DNA of 64,000 nt from Bifidobacterium sp. ESL0704 (GCF_029392075.1 NZ_CP113929.1:62001-126000), one strand, 5' to 3'; numbered from the stretch's first letter, positions 25,735 to 34,937 are shown. Translations and numbers: made by a program. Notes: generated by a model from the sequence alone, not told the origin.

Positions 25735-28362
25735 TTATAGAAGCGGAATCCAGTTGATCTGCTGATTGCTGAGAGCGAACGCCAGCGCCGCGAGCGTTGC
25801 TATCAGCCAAATCGTCAACAATACCCAGCGACGGGCCGAATGGTGTTTTCCGGGATTTGCACCATCGATGTTCAGTTCATCTTCGGCGTCGACATCGTCT
25901 GTATCATATCCTCGATTGGGCTGATTGCCGTATCCATTATCTGCGAAATTCGGTGAAACGAATCGGGATCCTGCTGCGGCGTCCGGCTTGGGATAGGCTG
26001 CCCCGCGCAGTCTGCCGGCGCCGATACGCAACAGTGTACTCTTCGGGCCGAAAACGACGGCAATCCAGGCGGCGGCCATGAATATCGCCAGCGAAGCGCT
26101 CGAATAGGAGAGGGAAAGATCCGCCGGCAAGGCAAGCGGAAGATGCAAGGGGCCGAGAGGCAAAGTGACCATGCGCATGGGAAGCCCCGAAACCAGATTG
26201 ACGACCACCGGGCCCACGCCGGCGATGAAGATGAGCGCCAGCGCTCGCGGGACGGTGAACAGCAGAGCTTTGAGGGTATGCCAAGGCAGGCTTACCGTAC
26301 GCAGCGCCGTGTCCCCGCCTTTGCGGATGCCGCCGTGACGACCCTCGCGCCCAAGTTGCCCCTCTTCGCTGTAACCCAACGTCAGAAGGAACCAAAGCAG
26401 GGCCGTGGCGCAACAAATCGAGATGAGCGGTGCCGAAGCCGAAAGCAGCGCGAGCGGAATCGCCAGAAGCCAAAGCGGCAGGACGGAACGCGAAAGGAGC
26501 CTGCCGCGTCTGGCGTCCGCCGGATTTGTGATTGTGGCTGATTCCGGTTGCATGGATTGGAGCGTGGTCTGGGCTTGTGCCTGCTGGGGCATATAGCCTT
26601 GCTGCGCGTTCGGCTGTCCATATATATATGGTGCGTATGGTGCGCTTGCCGCGTACGGTGCGCCTTGTGGCTGCCCCTGTTGTGCGTCAGCGAAACGTTG
26701 CTGTGCGGCAGCTGGCTGGGCGACTGTGAGCGGCATAGTGGCGGTTTCGGTTTGTTGCGTCGTCCTTGGTTCCGTTGCAGGAAGAGGCGAGGTCTGTTCG
26801 AGACCTTGTGTTGCCCCTGTGCCGAGCGGCATTGTGGCGGTTGCGTTGCGAGCCATCGTGGAAGTCGCTGCCAGGTCTTGCGCCGTTGGGGGCGGCAAGG
26901 TCTGGGTAGCCTCGTCGTTTGGAATCGAAGATAGGTCGGGGTTCGTGTATGGCGTTTGATTCGTTGGCGGTCGACCGGTGTTGTATCCGGTTTTTCGCGT
27001 TCCTGCCGGTGGTCGGCTCGTGGCTGGTTCGATTGGCATCGCTCGCGTCGATCCGCGTATCTGGCGGTGTGGTTGCTTGATCTGGGCGTTTGAGACAACA
27101 TCGTCGGCGGCGCGTTGCAATGGTTTCAATGCGGCATTGCCGTTTGAGGCCGCTGTTGCGGGAATGGCATCGGTCCAAGCGGCTCGGGGATTGTTTGGGG
27201 CCGTGCCTACCCAATCCGTGTCAGGCCGAGGCGTTCGGCTAAAAGGGGGCACCACCCCTTCGGACCCATCGCCCAGCTCGCCGTTTTCGAACGGGTTCAG
27301 GGCATCGAGCGTGATGGCTTGCAGCAATTGGTCGGGGCTGCAGCGCTTGGCAGGGTCGGGGTTGAGCGCGCTTCGCAGTGCGTTCAACGTATTGGGCGGA
27401 AGGCCGGCGAGATTGGCGTTGCCGCTCGCCTCGCGCTCGAGCACCGCCATCATCGGCTTGCTGCCGAAAACCGGTCTGCCAGTAGCGGCGAAGGCGATGA
27501 CGCTGGCGAGCGACCACCAGTCGGTGGCCTCATTGCTTTCCGCGCCGTCGATGATTTCGGGGGCGATGAAACCGGGCGTGCCCATCACCAGACCGGTGCG
27601 GGTGACGTGGCTTTCCCCGGCGCTCATGGCGATGCCGAAATCGACCAAGACCGGGCCCGAGGCGCTTACCATGACATTCGTGGGCTTGATGTCGCGGTGG
27701 ATGATGCCTTGCGCGTGCACTGCGCGGACCGCGTCGATGAGCTTGGAAGCCAGACGCTGCAGATCGTCGCCGACATATCGGCCGTTCGCCGCCACGTCAT
27801 CGCGCAGGTTCTTGCCTTCGATCAGTTCCGTGACGATGAAAGCGAGGGAATCGTCGAGTTCCATGTCGACGATGGCGCAGACACCTGGGTGGTTGATTTT
27901 GCGCATGGCCACTGCCTCGCGCCGCATGCGCTCGCGGGCCGTGACGTGCGGATCGTGGCTGCGGTGATGCGATGTATGGCTTTCGGAACCATAATCTGAT
28001 TGAGCTGAATAGGCGCTGGTGTTTTCATCGTTCCGGCCATAACTGGTAGTGCCGAATCCGTTGCCGGCTGTGTTGTTGCTTGTGGAACTGTAACCTGCGG
28101 AACCGTTCTCGCTGTAGTTGTCCGCATTGCCATAATTCTCGGAATTGTCTTGCGATGACATTTCGTCGTTCTGATAACTGTTCCCGCCGGCAACGCTTTC
28201 GTCCTTGAGTGAATCGCGCAGGATTTTCATGGCGTATATCTGCCCGCCGTCATCGCGCACCCGCCAGACCGAGCCCATCGCGCCGCCGCCCAGCCGTGAG
28301 ATCAGCGTGTATCCGCCGACAATCTCCCCGGGTTCCAGGTCCAACGCGTTCAAGTCGCTCAT
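25735..28362 (-). CDS. Serine/threonine protein kinase with polytopic C-terminus
   Basis: An 875-residue PknB-type kinase. Gly-loop LGGGAMGSVW (25-33), catalytic Lys46 (YAMKIL), HRDIKPTN (His222-Asn229), DFG (241-243) and MGTPGFIAPEIIDGAE are intact, so it should be active. A Ser/Asn/Tyr/Gly-rich insert of about 88 residues (51-138) separates beta-3 from helix C, an unusual place. After the kinase domain (about residue 350) come a Pro/Gln/Thr-rich linker to about 620 and then five or six hydrophobic segments (about 630-770 and 845-866). It ends at the membrane with no PASTA repeats. No clear Shine-Dalgarno; TAGTAT lies 7 nt before the ATG, which would fit a leaderless mRNA. The repeat array B begins only 60 bp upstream. 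It could phosphorylate MurJ-pseudokinase partners (inference). Confidence 0.9.
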   Translation of the reverse strand: MSDLNALDLEPGEIVGGYTLISRLGGGAMGSVWRVRDDGGQIYAMKILRDSLKDESVAGGNSYQNDEMSSQDNSENYGNADNYSENGSAGYSSTSNNTAGNGFGTTSYGRNDENTSAYSAQSDYGSESHTSHHRSHDPHVTARERMRREAVAMRKINHPGVCAIVDMELDDSLAFIVTELIEGKNLRDDVAANGRYVGDDLQRLASKLIDAVRAVHAQGIIHRDIKPTNVMVSASGPVLVDFGIAMSAGESHVTRTGLVMGTPGFIAPEIIDGAESNEATDWWSLASVIAFAATGRPVFGSKPMMAVLEREASGNANLAGLPPNTLNALRSALNPDPAKRCSPDQLLQAITLDALNPFENGELGDGSEGVVPPFSRTPRPDTDWVGTAPNNPRAAWTDAIPATAASNGNAALKPLQRAADDVVSNAQIKQPHRQIRGSTRAMPIEPATSRPPAGTRKTGYNTGRPPTNQTPYTNPDLSSIPNDEATQTLPPPTAQDLAATSTMARNATATMPLGTGATQGLEQTSPLPATEPRTTQQTETATMPLTVAQPAAAQQRFADAQQGQPQGAPYAASAPYAPYIYGQPNAQQGYMPQQAQAQTTLQSMQPESATITNPADARRGRLLSRSVLPLWLLAIPLALLSASAPLISICCATALLWFLLTLGYSEEGQLGREGRHGGIRKGGDTALRTVSLPWHTLKALLFTVPRALALIFIAGVGPVVVNLVSGLPMRMVTLPLGPLHLPLALPADLSLSYSSASLAIFMAAAWIAVVFGPKSTLLRIGAGRLRGAAYPKPDAAAGSRFVSPNFADNGYGNQPNRGYDTDDVDAEDELNIDGANPGKHHSARRWVLLTIWLIATLAALAFALSNQQINWIPLL

Positions 28363-28422
28363 ATGGTCAATACTATCGAGACCGCTGCATCGTTACTGGG
28401 TTATCTGCGCTGTTCTTCATGG

Positions 28423-29332
28423 GTGCATGTTTCCGGCGGTACTGTCGAAAAGGTGCGGGTTGCCTCAAGTAGGGTGCATGTTTGTGACGCTACTGTCAAA
28501 AAGGTGCAGGCTACCTCAAGTAGGGTGCATGTTTCCAACGGTAGCGTCAAAAAGGTGCAGGTTGCCTCAAGTAAAGTGTATGTTTCCAACGGTAGCATCA
28601 AAAAGGAGCGGGTTGCCTCGGGTAGGGCGCGTGTTTGTGACGCTACTGTCAAAAAGGTGCGGGTTGCCTCAAGTAGGGTGCATGTTTCCGACGGTGGTGT
28701 CGGGAAGATGCAGGCTGCCGTGTCTAAAGTGCTTGTTTCTGGCGGTGGTGTCAAAAAAGTGCGGGTTGCCTCGGGTAGGGCGCGTGTTTGTGACGCTACT
28801 GTCGGGAAGGTGCGGGTTGGCTCGAGTGGAGTGCATGTTTCCGGCGGTAATGTCAAAAAGATGCGGGTTAGTCCGAGTAGGGTGCATGTTTCTGACGGTA
28901 ATGTCAAAAAGTGCAGGCTACCTCAAGTAAAGTGCTTGTTTCTGGCGGTGGTGTCAAAAAAGTGCGGGTTAGCCCGGGTAGGGTGCATATTTCCGACGGT
29001 AATGTCTGAAAGGTGCGGGTTGCCTCGGGTAGGGCGCGTGTTTATGACGCTACTGTCGGAAAGGTGCGGGTTGGCTCGGGTAGAGTGCATGTTTCCGACG
29101 GTAATGTCTGAAAGGTGTATTTTGCCGTGTCTAAAGTGCGTGTTTCTGGCGGTGGTGTCAAAAGGGTGCGGGTTATCTCGAGTAGGGTGCATGTTTCCGG
29201 CGGTAATGTCTGAAAGGTGCAGGTTGCCTCAAGCAAAGTGTATGTTTCCAACGGTGGTGTCGGGAAGATGCAGGCTGCCGTGTCTAAAGTGCATGTTTGT
29301 GACGCTACTGTCGGAAAAATGCGCGTTTGCAG
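28423..29332 (+). repeat. 51-bp direct-repeat array B (about 18 units)
   Basis: The longest array. Units read GTGCATGTTT, then a CCGACGGT/GTGACGCT block, TGTCAAAAAG, GTGCGGGTTGCCTCAAGTAGG. Period is 51 bp, with at least one 50-bp unit near 28900 that shifts the apparent reading frame. Sequence types are shuffled: TGTGACGCTACTG and CCGACGGTGGTG cores recur, as do CCTCAAGTAGG, CCTCGGGTAGG and CCGTGTCTAAA ends. It fills the space between the kinase start and the nuclease-like gene end. Any promoter of the kinase gene lies in the 60 bp before it or inside the array. Confidence 0.95.
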
Positions 29333-29383
29333 TTGGGGCAGGAAGCTATACGGCCTGAAGTGTCGCAACGAGGCTTGTCTGAT

Positions 29384-30349
29384 TCACCAAAGAGCCTTTC
29401 CCATCGGCACCCCGTTGTTGAGAAGCTTCTGGATGAGAGTCTGCGGCCGTCTGAGCTCTTCGTAATCCGTACGCAGAATGGCGGTTACTCCAGCACGGCG
29501 CAACGCATCTTCGCGGTTGCGCTCGTCGTAAACCACTCGCCGTGTGTCATGCCCGTTTGTCATATGCTGGTTTGTGTATTTTTCCATGCCGTCGTATTCC
29601 AGGACCACTGTTTTGTGGTCACATGTCCAGAGGAAATCGGTGCGGAAAATATGCTTTCGATTGGCCGGGTCGCGGAATTCGTGTTGCAGCTCGGGTCGTG
29701 CAAGTCCGGCTTCGAGTATTGTTGCGCGGCACAATGATTCGCCGCCGTTCTCGCTTTTCTCATCCGCGTCACGCAGAAGCTTCTGTATTGGTGAGCAGTC
29801 TTTACGCAACCCGGAACACGTGTCAGCGATGTCTTTTCGTGTTGTCATTCCGAAACGCAATGCGGAGTCGAAAATTCCCAGAGATTGCATATAGGAATAT
29901 CGCAAGCCGCAATCTACCAGCGTTCGTTCTGGAGGGGTGATACGGATTCCGTCATGGACGATGAATGTTAGCGGGTGCACGTATATCTTCTCGATCGTGC
30001 CTGATGGGCGAGGTGGTATTGAAGTGTCCGCAGCGATTTGCACATGTCCCAATCTATCGTTGTACCCAGGGCATTCAAGCCCCAGTATCAGTGCGGCACT
30101 CATCGCGCCGAATACTTTTTGGGGATATTTGGCTGCTAGAGCGCGGATTAGGTGTAGGGCGCGTTCTCGTGGGTTGAGCTTGTTATAGTACTCGCTTCGT
30201 GCATAGACATTCGGGTATAAGCGGACGTATTCGTGGGCAAGCCAGCGTTTGCGCATGGACCTCTTCTGGTTTGCTGTTACGCCGAAGAAGTAGCGTTGGC
30301 ATTGCTGGGCGTCATCGGCTATCTGCTCTATTTCCTGATTGCGTCTCAT
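29384..30349 (-). CDS. AbiEi-like / DUF559 (Vsr-type nuclease fold) protein
   Basis: A 321-residue protein. The N-terminal half (residues 1-190) resembles the AbiEi-type antitoxin wing-helix plus C-terminal layout: RWLAHEYVRLYPNVYARSEYY, ALHLIRALAAKYPQKVFGAMSAALILGLE, and TPPERTLVDCGLRYS. The C-terminal part has the PD-(D/E)xK-like pattern of the DUF559/Vsr group: SENGGESLCRATI, then RTDFLWTCDHKTVVLEYDGMEKY, then RREDALRRAGVTAILRTDYEEL-type end. Such solo genes are scattered in bifidobacterial genomes and are often misannotated. No partner toxin or methylase is adjacent. Candidate acidic residues are Glu of GGES, Asp of RTDF and Glu of LEYDG. It is bracketed by 51-bp arrays and preceded by DnaA-box-like sites. 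Confidence 0.7.
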   Translation of the reverse strand: MRRNQEIEQIADDAQQCQRYFFGVTANQKRSMRKRWLAHEYVRLYPNVYARSEYYNKLNPRERALHLIRALAAKYPQKVFGAMSAALILGLECPGYNDRLGHVQIAADTSIPPRPSGTIEKIYVHPLTFIVHDGIRITPPERTLVDCGLRYSYMQSLGIFDSALRFGMTTRKDIADTCSGLRKDCSPIQKLLRDADEKSENGGESLCRATILEAGLARPELQHEFRDPANRKHIFRTDFLWTCDHKTVVLEYDGMEKYTNQHMTNGHDTRRVVYDERNREDALRRAGVTAILRTDYEELRRPQTLIQKLLNNGVPMGKALW

Positions 30350-30418
30350 AGAACCGACGCTAGGCGATAAGTGCTCGACAGGAAAGCTGTGCGGGCAACT
30401 GTGGTCGGATGCTTGGGG

Positions 30419-30520
30419 TTATCCACAATCCCGGGCGTGTCGCGGCTGACTTGTCCACAAGTTTGAAGATGCCAGTGACCACTTGTCCACAAAATCAGGT
30501 GTGCTGGGATGGTATTCACA
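30419..30520 (+). promoter_or_regulatory. Cluster of DnaA-box-like sites
   Basis: TTATCCACA (30419-30427) is the perfect consensus DnaA box. TTGTCCACA (30451-30459) and TTGTCCACA (30483-30491) match the actinobacterial form, and a weaker GTATTCACA follows (30512-30520). Spacings are 32, 32 and 29 bp, all in the same direction. The cluster lies 70 bp upstream of the nuclease-like gene (minus) and 40 bp before array C. No dnaA or dnaN is near, so it is more likely a DnaA-titration or control site than oriC. Confidence 0.6.
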
Positions 30521-30558
30521 ATGTCCTGATGAATGGCGATGCCGTGGGGAACATCAAG

Positions 30559-30900
30559 GTGCGTATTTGGGACGCTGCCGTCAGAAACATGCAATTTATC
30601 CTGAGTAAGGTGCATGTTTGTGACGCTGGTGTCAGAAACGTGCGGGTTGGCTGGTCAAGGGTGCATGTTTGTGACGCTGGTGTCGGGAAAGTGCAATTTA
30701 TCCTGAGTAAGGTGCATGTTTTTGGCGCTGCCGTCAGAAACGTGCGGGTTGGCTGGTCAAGGGTGCATGTTTGTGACGCTGGTGTCGGGAAAGTGCAATT
30801 TATCCTGAGTAAGGTGCATGTTTTTGGCGCTGCCGTCAGAAACGTGCGGGTTGGCTGTTCTGGGACGCATGTTTTTGACGCTGATGTTAGAAAAGTGTGC
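30559..30900 (+). repeat. 51-bp direct-repeat array C (about 6.7 units)
   Basis: Six full 51-bp units and a partial. Two tails alternate strictly at first: AATTTATCCTGAGTAAG and GGGTTGGCTGGTCAAGG, giving a 102-bp higher-order repeat. Heads are GTGCATGTTTGTGACGCTGG or GTGCATGTTTTTGGCGCTGC. The array lies between the divergent nuclease-like and GH3 genes. Confidence 0.95.
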
Positions 30901-31338
30901 GAAATGCGAGCAAAGGATGGGCAGGAATAGCCGCGAGCGCGGCAAGGTCAGTTTCGGGGTGACGGTTAAGAACGCAGGTTCTCGTCCTGGCAAGAACGCC
31001 GTCGAAGTCCATTGTAACCCGTTCAATGTTGGCATGGGAAGATTTCCGCCGCCTTCGCTTGCGCTTCACGCAACATCAAGATTTCGTTCAAGGGCAGCGA
31101 TATGGATAACCTTATCCTGAATGGCGGCTACGGTACGCAGGCAACTTCGTCCATCGGAAAGGGCCGGGCGCTCGATATGGATGGGTCGCCCGATACGGGT
31201 GGGTCGTGCGCTCGATGGGCCGGCCCCGACGCGAACCGTGTGGCGTGGCATAGGCATGCGACTGATCGCACCGCGTGAGGCCTTGCCTCGTCGGGGATGC
31301 TGAGACGGCAACATTGGTATTTGGCATAAGGAGCGATC

Positions 31339-33942
31339 GTGAAATTCGAAGAGTTTTCGGTTACCGAGAAGGCGGCATTGCTTTCCGGCGCGTCGGAGTG
31401 GACTTCGCGCGGCAATGAGCGGGCCGGAATTCCGAGCTTTGCGATGAGCGACGGCCCCAACGGGGTGCGCTGCCAACTTGGCGTGGGCGACCACTTGGGC
31501 ATCGGTGTGTCCAAGCCCGCCACCTGTTTCCCGACAGCCGGCACGGTGGCCAATTCCTGGGATCCCGCGCTCGCGGAAGTTCTGGGTAAGGCTCTGGGGC
31601 GCGAGGCTCACGACCTCGGTGTCAACGTGCTGCTTGGTCCTGGTCTGAATATCAAACGCAACCCGCTTTGCGGCCGCAATTTCGAGTACTATTCCGAGGA
31701 CCCTCAGGTCGCCGGGCGCATGGCGGCGGGCCTGGTCAAAGGTATTCAGAGCAATGGCGTGGCCGCGTGCCCGAAACATTTCGCGGTTAACAGCCAGGAG
31801 TTGCGGCGTCAGGCTTCCAATTCCGTGGTCGACGAACGGACGTTGCGCGAGCTGTACCTGACCGGTTTCGAGATTATGGTCCGTCAGGCGCATCCCTGGG
31901 CCATCATGACGTCGTACAATCAGGTCAACGGCACGTATTCTCACGAAAACAAGCATCTGCTCACCGAAATCCTGCGTCAGGAGTGGGGTTTCGATGGCGC
32001 GGTCATCTCGGATTGGGGCGGTTCCAATTCCGCTCTCGCCGCGGTGAAGGCCGGCGGAACGCTCGAGATGCCTTCTCCCGGTTACACTTCCGTGCGTGAG
32101 CTGGTTGCCGCGGTGAAGGCCGGAACGCTTTCCGAGGCGGATATCGACGCTCGTGCCGGTGAGGTCGCCAAACTTGCCAAACGGACGCATTTCGCAGGAG
32201 TCGGCCGTGGTGATTTGCTCGACGACACGGTTGCCCGGCAGCACCATAAGGTCGCCCGTTATGTGGCTGAGAATACGGCCGTACTGCTGAAAAACGATGT
32301 CGTATCGAGGGCGCGAAGCAGCGATGGCGACGTTGCGTGCTCGGTACTTGATTTCGGCGGTCAGGTTCATGCGACTTCACCCGGCAACACTGCGGCCGTA
32401 CGATCGGAGTCTGTAAACAAGCTCTGCCATATAGCCGAGACGGACTCTCAGCCGTCCGCCTCACGTGTGCTGCCTCTGAAACCCGGCACTCGTGTCGCAG
32501 TCATCGGTGACATGGCGAAAACCGCACGATATCAAGGTTCCGGTTCCGCCAAAGTCAATGCAACGCAGGAAGAAAACCTGCTTGACGAGCTCAAGAAGAT
32601 CGACGGTGTGGAAGTTGCGGGCTATCGGCAGGGCTATGAGCGTCACGGCGGCAAGAACGGCGTGCTGATTGATGGTGCCATAACGTTGGCCGCAGCCGAT
32701 GACACCGACGTGGTGCTTGCCGTCATCGGTATTGACGAGCGCAGCGAATCCGAAGGTCTCGACCGCTCCACTATGGCCCTCCCCGAGTGCCAGAACGAAC
32801 TGGTGGAGGCGTTGGCGTCCACCGGCAAGCCCGTGGTCATCGTGCTCGTTGCCGGTTCCCCCGTTGAGCTGCCGTGGCTCGACAGCGTTGCCGCACTCCT
32901 TTATATAGGGCTTTGTGGCCAGGCTGGTGCTTCCGCTGCCGCCCGTGTGCTTACCGGCAGGGTCAATCCTTCCGGTCACCTTGCTGAAACCTGGCCGCTC
33001 AAATACGAAGACGTCCCCAGTTGCGGCTGGTACCCGTCCCCCGGCCGCGATTCGATCTATCGCGAAGGTCCGTTCGTCGGTTACCGTTACTACGAAACGG
33101 CCGGGGTGCCGGTGCGCTTCCCGTTCGGTTACGGTCTGAGTTACAGCTCGTTCACTTATTCCGGTCTGGCCGGCGACGAGAACGGCATCGCGTTCACCGT
33201 AACCAACGATTCGGATGTCGCCGGTGCCACCGTCGCCCAGATGTATGTCCGCGGGCCTCGTGGTGGCGCGATGCGTCCCGACCGTGAGCTCAAGGGCTTC
33301 AAGAAGGTCTTCCTCGGCGCGCACGAGACCAAGACGGTCACGATTCCCTTCGATCGCTATACATTCCGCCATTACGATGTCGTTACCGGACAATGGAAAA
33401 CCGAGACCGGCATGCGTGAGATTCTGGTTGGCGACAGCGTGGAGCATTTGCCGCTTTCTGTCACCCAGATGGTTCAGGGTGATAGCGATTTGTGCCCGCC
33501 GAACCCGGCTCTTGGCCACTATCTCAAAGGGCAGATCAAGGAAGTCTCCGACAGCGAGATGACGGCTCTCTTCGGTCACAGCGTTGCCGCGTCCGGCGAA
33601 CCAACCGTTTTCGGCGAGAACGACCCGATTTCCTCGTGGGCGGATTCGCGCGGCTTTGTGGCTCGAACCATCGCCAAGACGCTTGCAAAGCGTGAGGTCA
33701 AAATTCGCCAGAAGACTGGCCAACCCGACCTCAGCATCCTCTTCGTGCTGAATATGCCGCCGCGTGCGATATGCAAAATGGCGCGGGGTTTGGTTGATTC
33801 GGCGATGGTCGGGGCCGTCGTCGAGATAGCGAACGGCCGTACTTTCCGTGGTTTGGGTTCGTTTATCGCGGGTTATTTCCGCAATGCCTCGGCCAACAGG
33901 CGCGTGGCGAAGGCGCTTGGCAAGCGGGGTGGCCAGGGATGA
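31339..33942 (+). CDS. Glycoside hydrolase family 3 enzyme (beta-glucosidase type)
   Basis: An 867-residue cytoplasmic retaining glycosidase with no signal peptide. N-terminal TIM-barrel: MSDGPNGVR, CFPTAGTVANSWD, NVLLGPGLNIKRNPLCGRNFEYYSEDP, CPKHFAVNSQE, AIMTSYNQVNG and the nucleophile segment VISDWGG (Asp225). An alpha/beta sandwich follows (about 310-600; VAVIGDMAKTARYQGSGSAKVN...VLAVIGIDERSESEGLDRSTM...LPFGYGLSY-type). Then a fibronectin III-like domain (about 610-705; FTVTNDSDVAGATVAQMYV...RELKGFKKV). An extra C-terminal 120 residues (SVAASGEPTVFG...RAICKMARGLVDSAMVGAVVE) fits helical tails seen in some bifidobacterial GH3s. GTG start with AAGGAG. Likely acts on imported oligosaccharides or plant glycosides; sugar specificity not deducible. 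No adjacent transporter or LacI gene. Confidence 0.93.
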   Translation: MKFEEFSVTEKAALLSGASEWTSRGNERAGIPSFAMSDGPNGVRCQLGVGDHLGIGVSKPATCFPTAGTVANSWDPALAEVLGKALGREAHDLGVNVLLGPGLNIKRNPLCGRNFEYYSEDPQVAGRMAAGLVKGIQSNGVAACPKHFAVNSQELRRQASNSVVDERTLRELYLTGFEIMVRQAHPWAIMTSYNQVNGTYSHENKHLLTEILRQEWGFDGAVISDWGGSNSALAAVKAGGTLEMPSPGYTSVRELVAAVKAGTLSEADIDARAGEVAKLAKRTHFAGVGRGDLLDDTVARQHHKVARYVAENTAVLLKNDVVSRARSSDGDVACSVLDFGGQVHATSPGNTAAVRSESVNKLCHIAETDSQPSASRVLPLKPGTRVAVIGDMAKTARYQGSGSAKVNATQEENLLDELKKIDGVEVAGYRQGYERHGGKNGVLIDGAITLAAADDTDVVLAVIGIDERSESEGLDRSTMALPECQNELVEALASTGKPVVIVLVAGSPVELPWLDSVAALLYIGLCGQAGASAAARVLTGRVNPSGHLAETWPLKYEDVPSCGWYPSPGRDSIYREGPFVGYRYYETAGVPVRFPFGYGLSYSSFTYSGLAGDENGIAFTVTNDSDVAGATVAQMYVRGPRGGAMRPDRELKGFKKVFLGAHETKTVTIPFDRYTFRHYDVVTGQWKTETGMREILVGDSVEHLPLSVTQMVQGDSDLCPPNPALGHYLKGQIKEVSDSEMTALFGHSVAASGEPTVFGENDPISSWADSRGFVARTIAKTLAKREVKIRQKTGQPDLSILFVLNMPPRAICKMARGLVDSAMVGAVVEIANGRTFRGLGSFIAGYFRNASANRRVAKALGKRGGQG

Positions 33943-34102
33943 GGTGAGCGAGACCATGTACGCGACTGCAGAAGAGGGCGAGGATACATGGCGAGAAGGC
34001 GCGAGTTCGATCCGATTCGACTGAGGTGGCAGATGCCGTATCCATGCCGAAACGCGGTGAGGAAGGCAAGAGCGTTGTTGCCGCTTGCAAGTGCTTTGCT
34101 GC

Positions 34103-34600
34103 CAAATACCTGAATCTGCAGGAGTTCATCGGATTCAAGATGCTTTCCGGTATTTTGGCCATCGCACGCTTTGCCGTCAAATACTCGAGCCTTCGGGGAT
34201 TATCGGGTTTAAGGTGTTTTCTGGTATTTTGGCTATCGCGCGCTTTGTTGCCGTGTGGCTTCTGGCGGCACTGTTCGTGCATGGCGTGAACCTTGCCCGG
34301 CCGTTCGGCGACTATTGCAAGTCCAGTGCCAACGGTCTCGGCGGTTCCCCCGCCTTCCCGTCGCGGAAATCTGCGCACGGCCGTCGGCGTAGTGTGCGTG
34401 TGGGCTTTTGGGTTCCCGGTATTTCGGCCATTATGCGCTTTGTCATCGTATGGCTTCTGCCGGCGCTGTTTGTGTATGCCATGAACCTTGCCCGGCTGTT
34501 CGGCGACTATTGCAAGTCCGGTGCCAACGGTTTCGGCGGCTCCACGTTTTCCCGTCGTGGGGATCTGCGCACGAGCCGTCGGTGCGATGCGGTGTGCGTG
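34103..34600 (+). pseudogene. Decayed tandem-duplicated coding remnant (membrane-protein-like)
   Basis: Two nested tandem duplications: a unit of about 75 bp (34103 and 34178, CAAATAC...GGTATTTTGGC) and a unit of 195 bp (34221 and 34416, CTGGTATTTTGGCTATCGCG / CCGGTATTTCGGCCATTATG). In one frame both 195-bp copies read RFV.VWLL.ALFV...NLAR.FGDYCKS.ANG..G, a hydrophobic segment plus tail. Downstream the hydrophobic phrase AISVVFIAVVGLLLFGCAALLLPGYI continues in another frame (to about 34740), so the open frame is broken. I do not recognise a family. No convincing start or ribosome binding site. Confidence 0.4.
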
Positions 34601-34908
34601 GGTTTCCAAGTTGGACGCGAGCTTCGGGTCGGTCGTGTGGAAATGCGCGATTTCGGTTGTCTTTATCGCAGTCGTCGGCTTGTTGCTATTCGGCTGTGCT
34701 GCTTTGTTGCTGCCCGGCTATATCACCTCGTTTTGCAAGCGTTTTGGTTGCAATGACGCCATTTCCTCGACATTCGTCTCGGTGGACAATACGATTTTGG
34801 CGTCATCGTCGGCTGCTTGTTTTTGAAGTGGCGGATTGCCGCGGTACGGAAGTGACGCAACCGCGGTTTACGCATCCGATTGCTTGATACGAGCTTGGTC
34901 GCGATGGA

Positions 34909-34937
34909 TTGAATACAGTCCAGCATTGTGATACAAT
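34909..34937 (+). promoter_or_regulatory. Sigma70-type promoter for the FIVAR protein gene
   Basis: TTGAAT (34909-34914), 17-bp spacer, TACAAT (34932-34937). It leaves a leader of about 185 nt, mostly AT-rich, before the ATG at 35128. Confidence 0.55.

Noticed and set aside
28363..29358. Long plus-strand frame (VHVSNGSVKKVQVASS-type repeats) and minus-strand frames over arrays B and D
   Set aside because: The 51-bp period is 17 codons, so any stop-free frame stays open along the array; frames jump at the 50-bp unit, are open on both strands, and have no ribosome binding site.
30419..30520. oriC
   Set aside because: DnaA-box-like sites are present, but dnaA, dnaN and a clear AT-rich unwinding region are absent from the window.
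31066..33957. Long minus-strand frames over the GH3 gene
   Set aside because: Antisense shadows of a high-GC coding region; the plus strand has full GH3 motifs.
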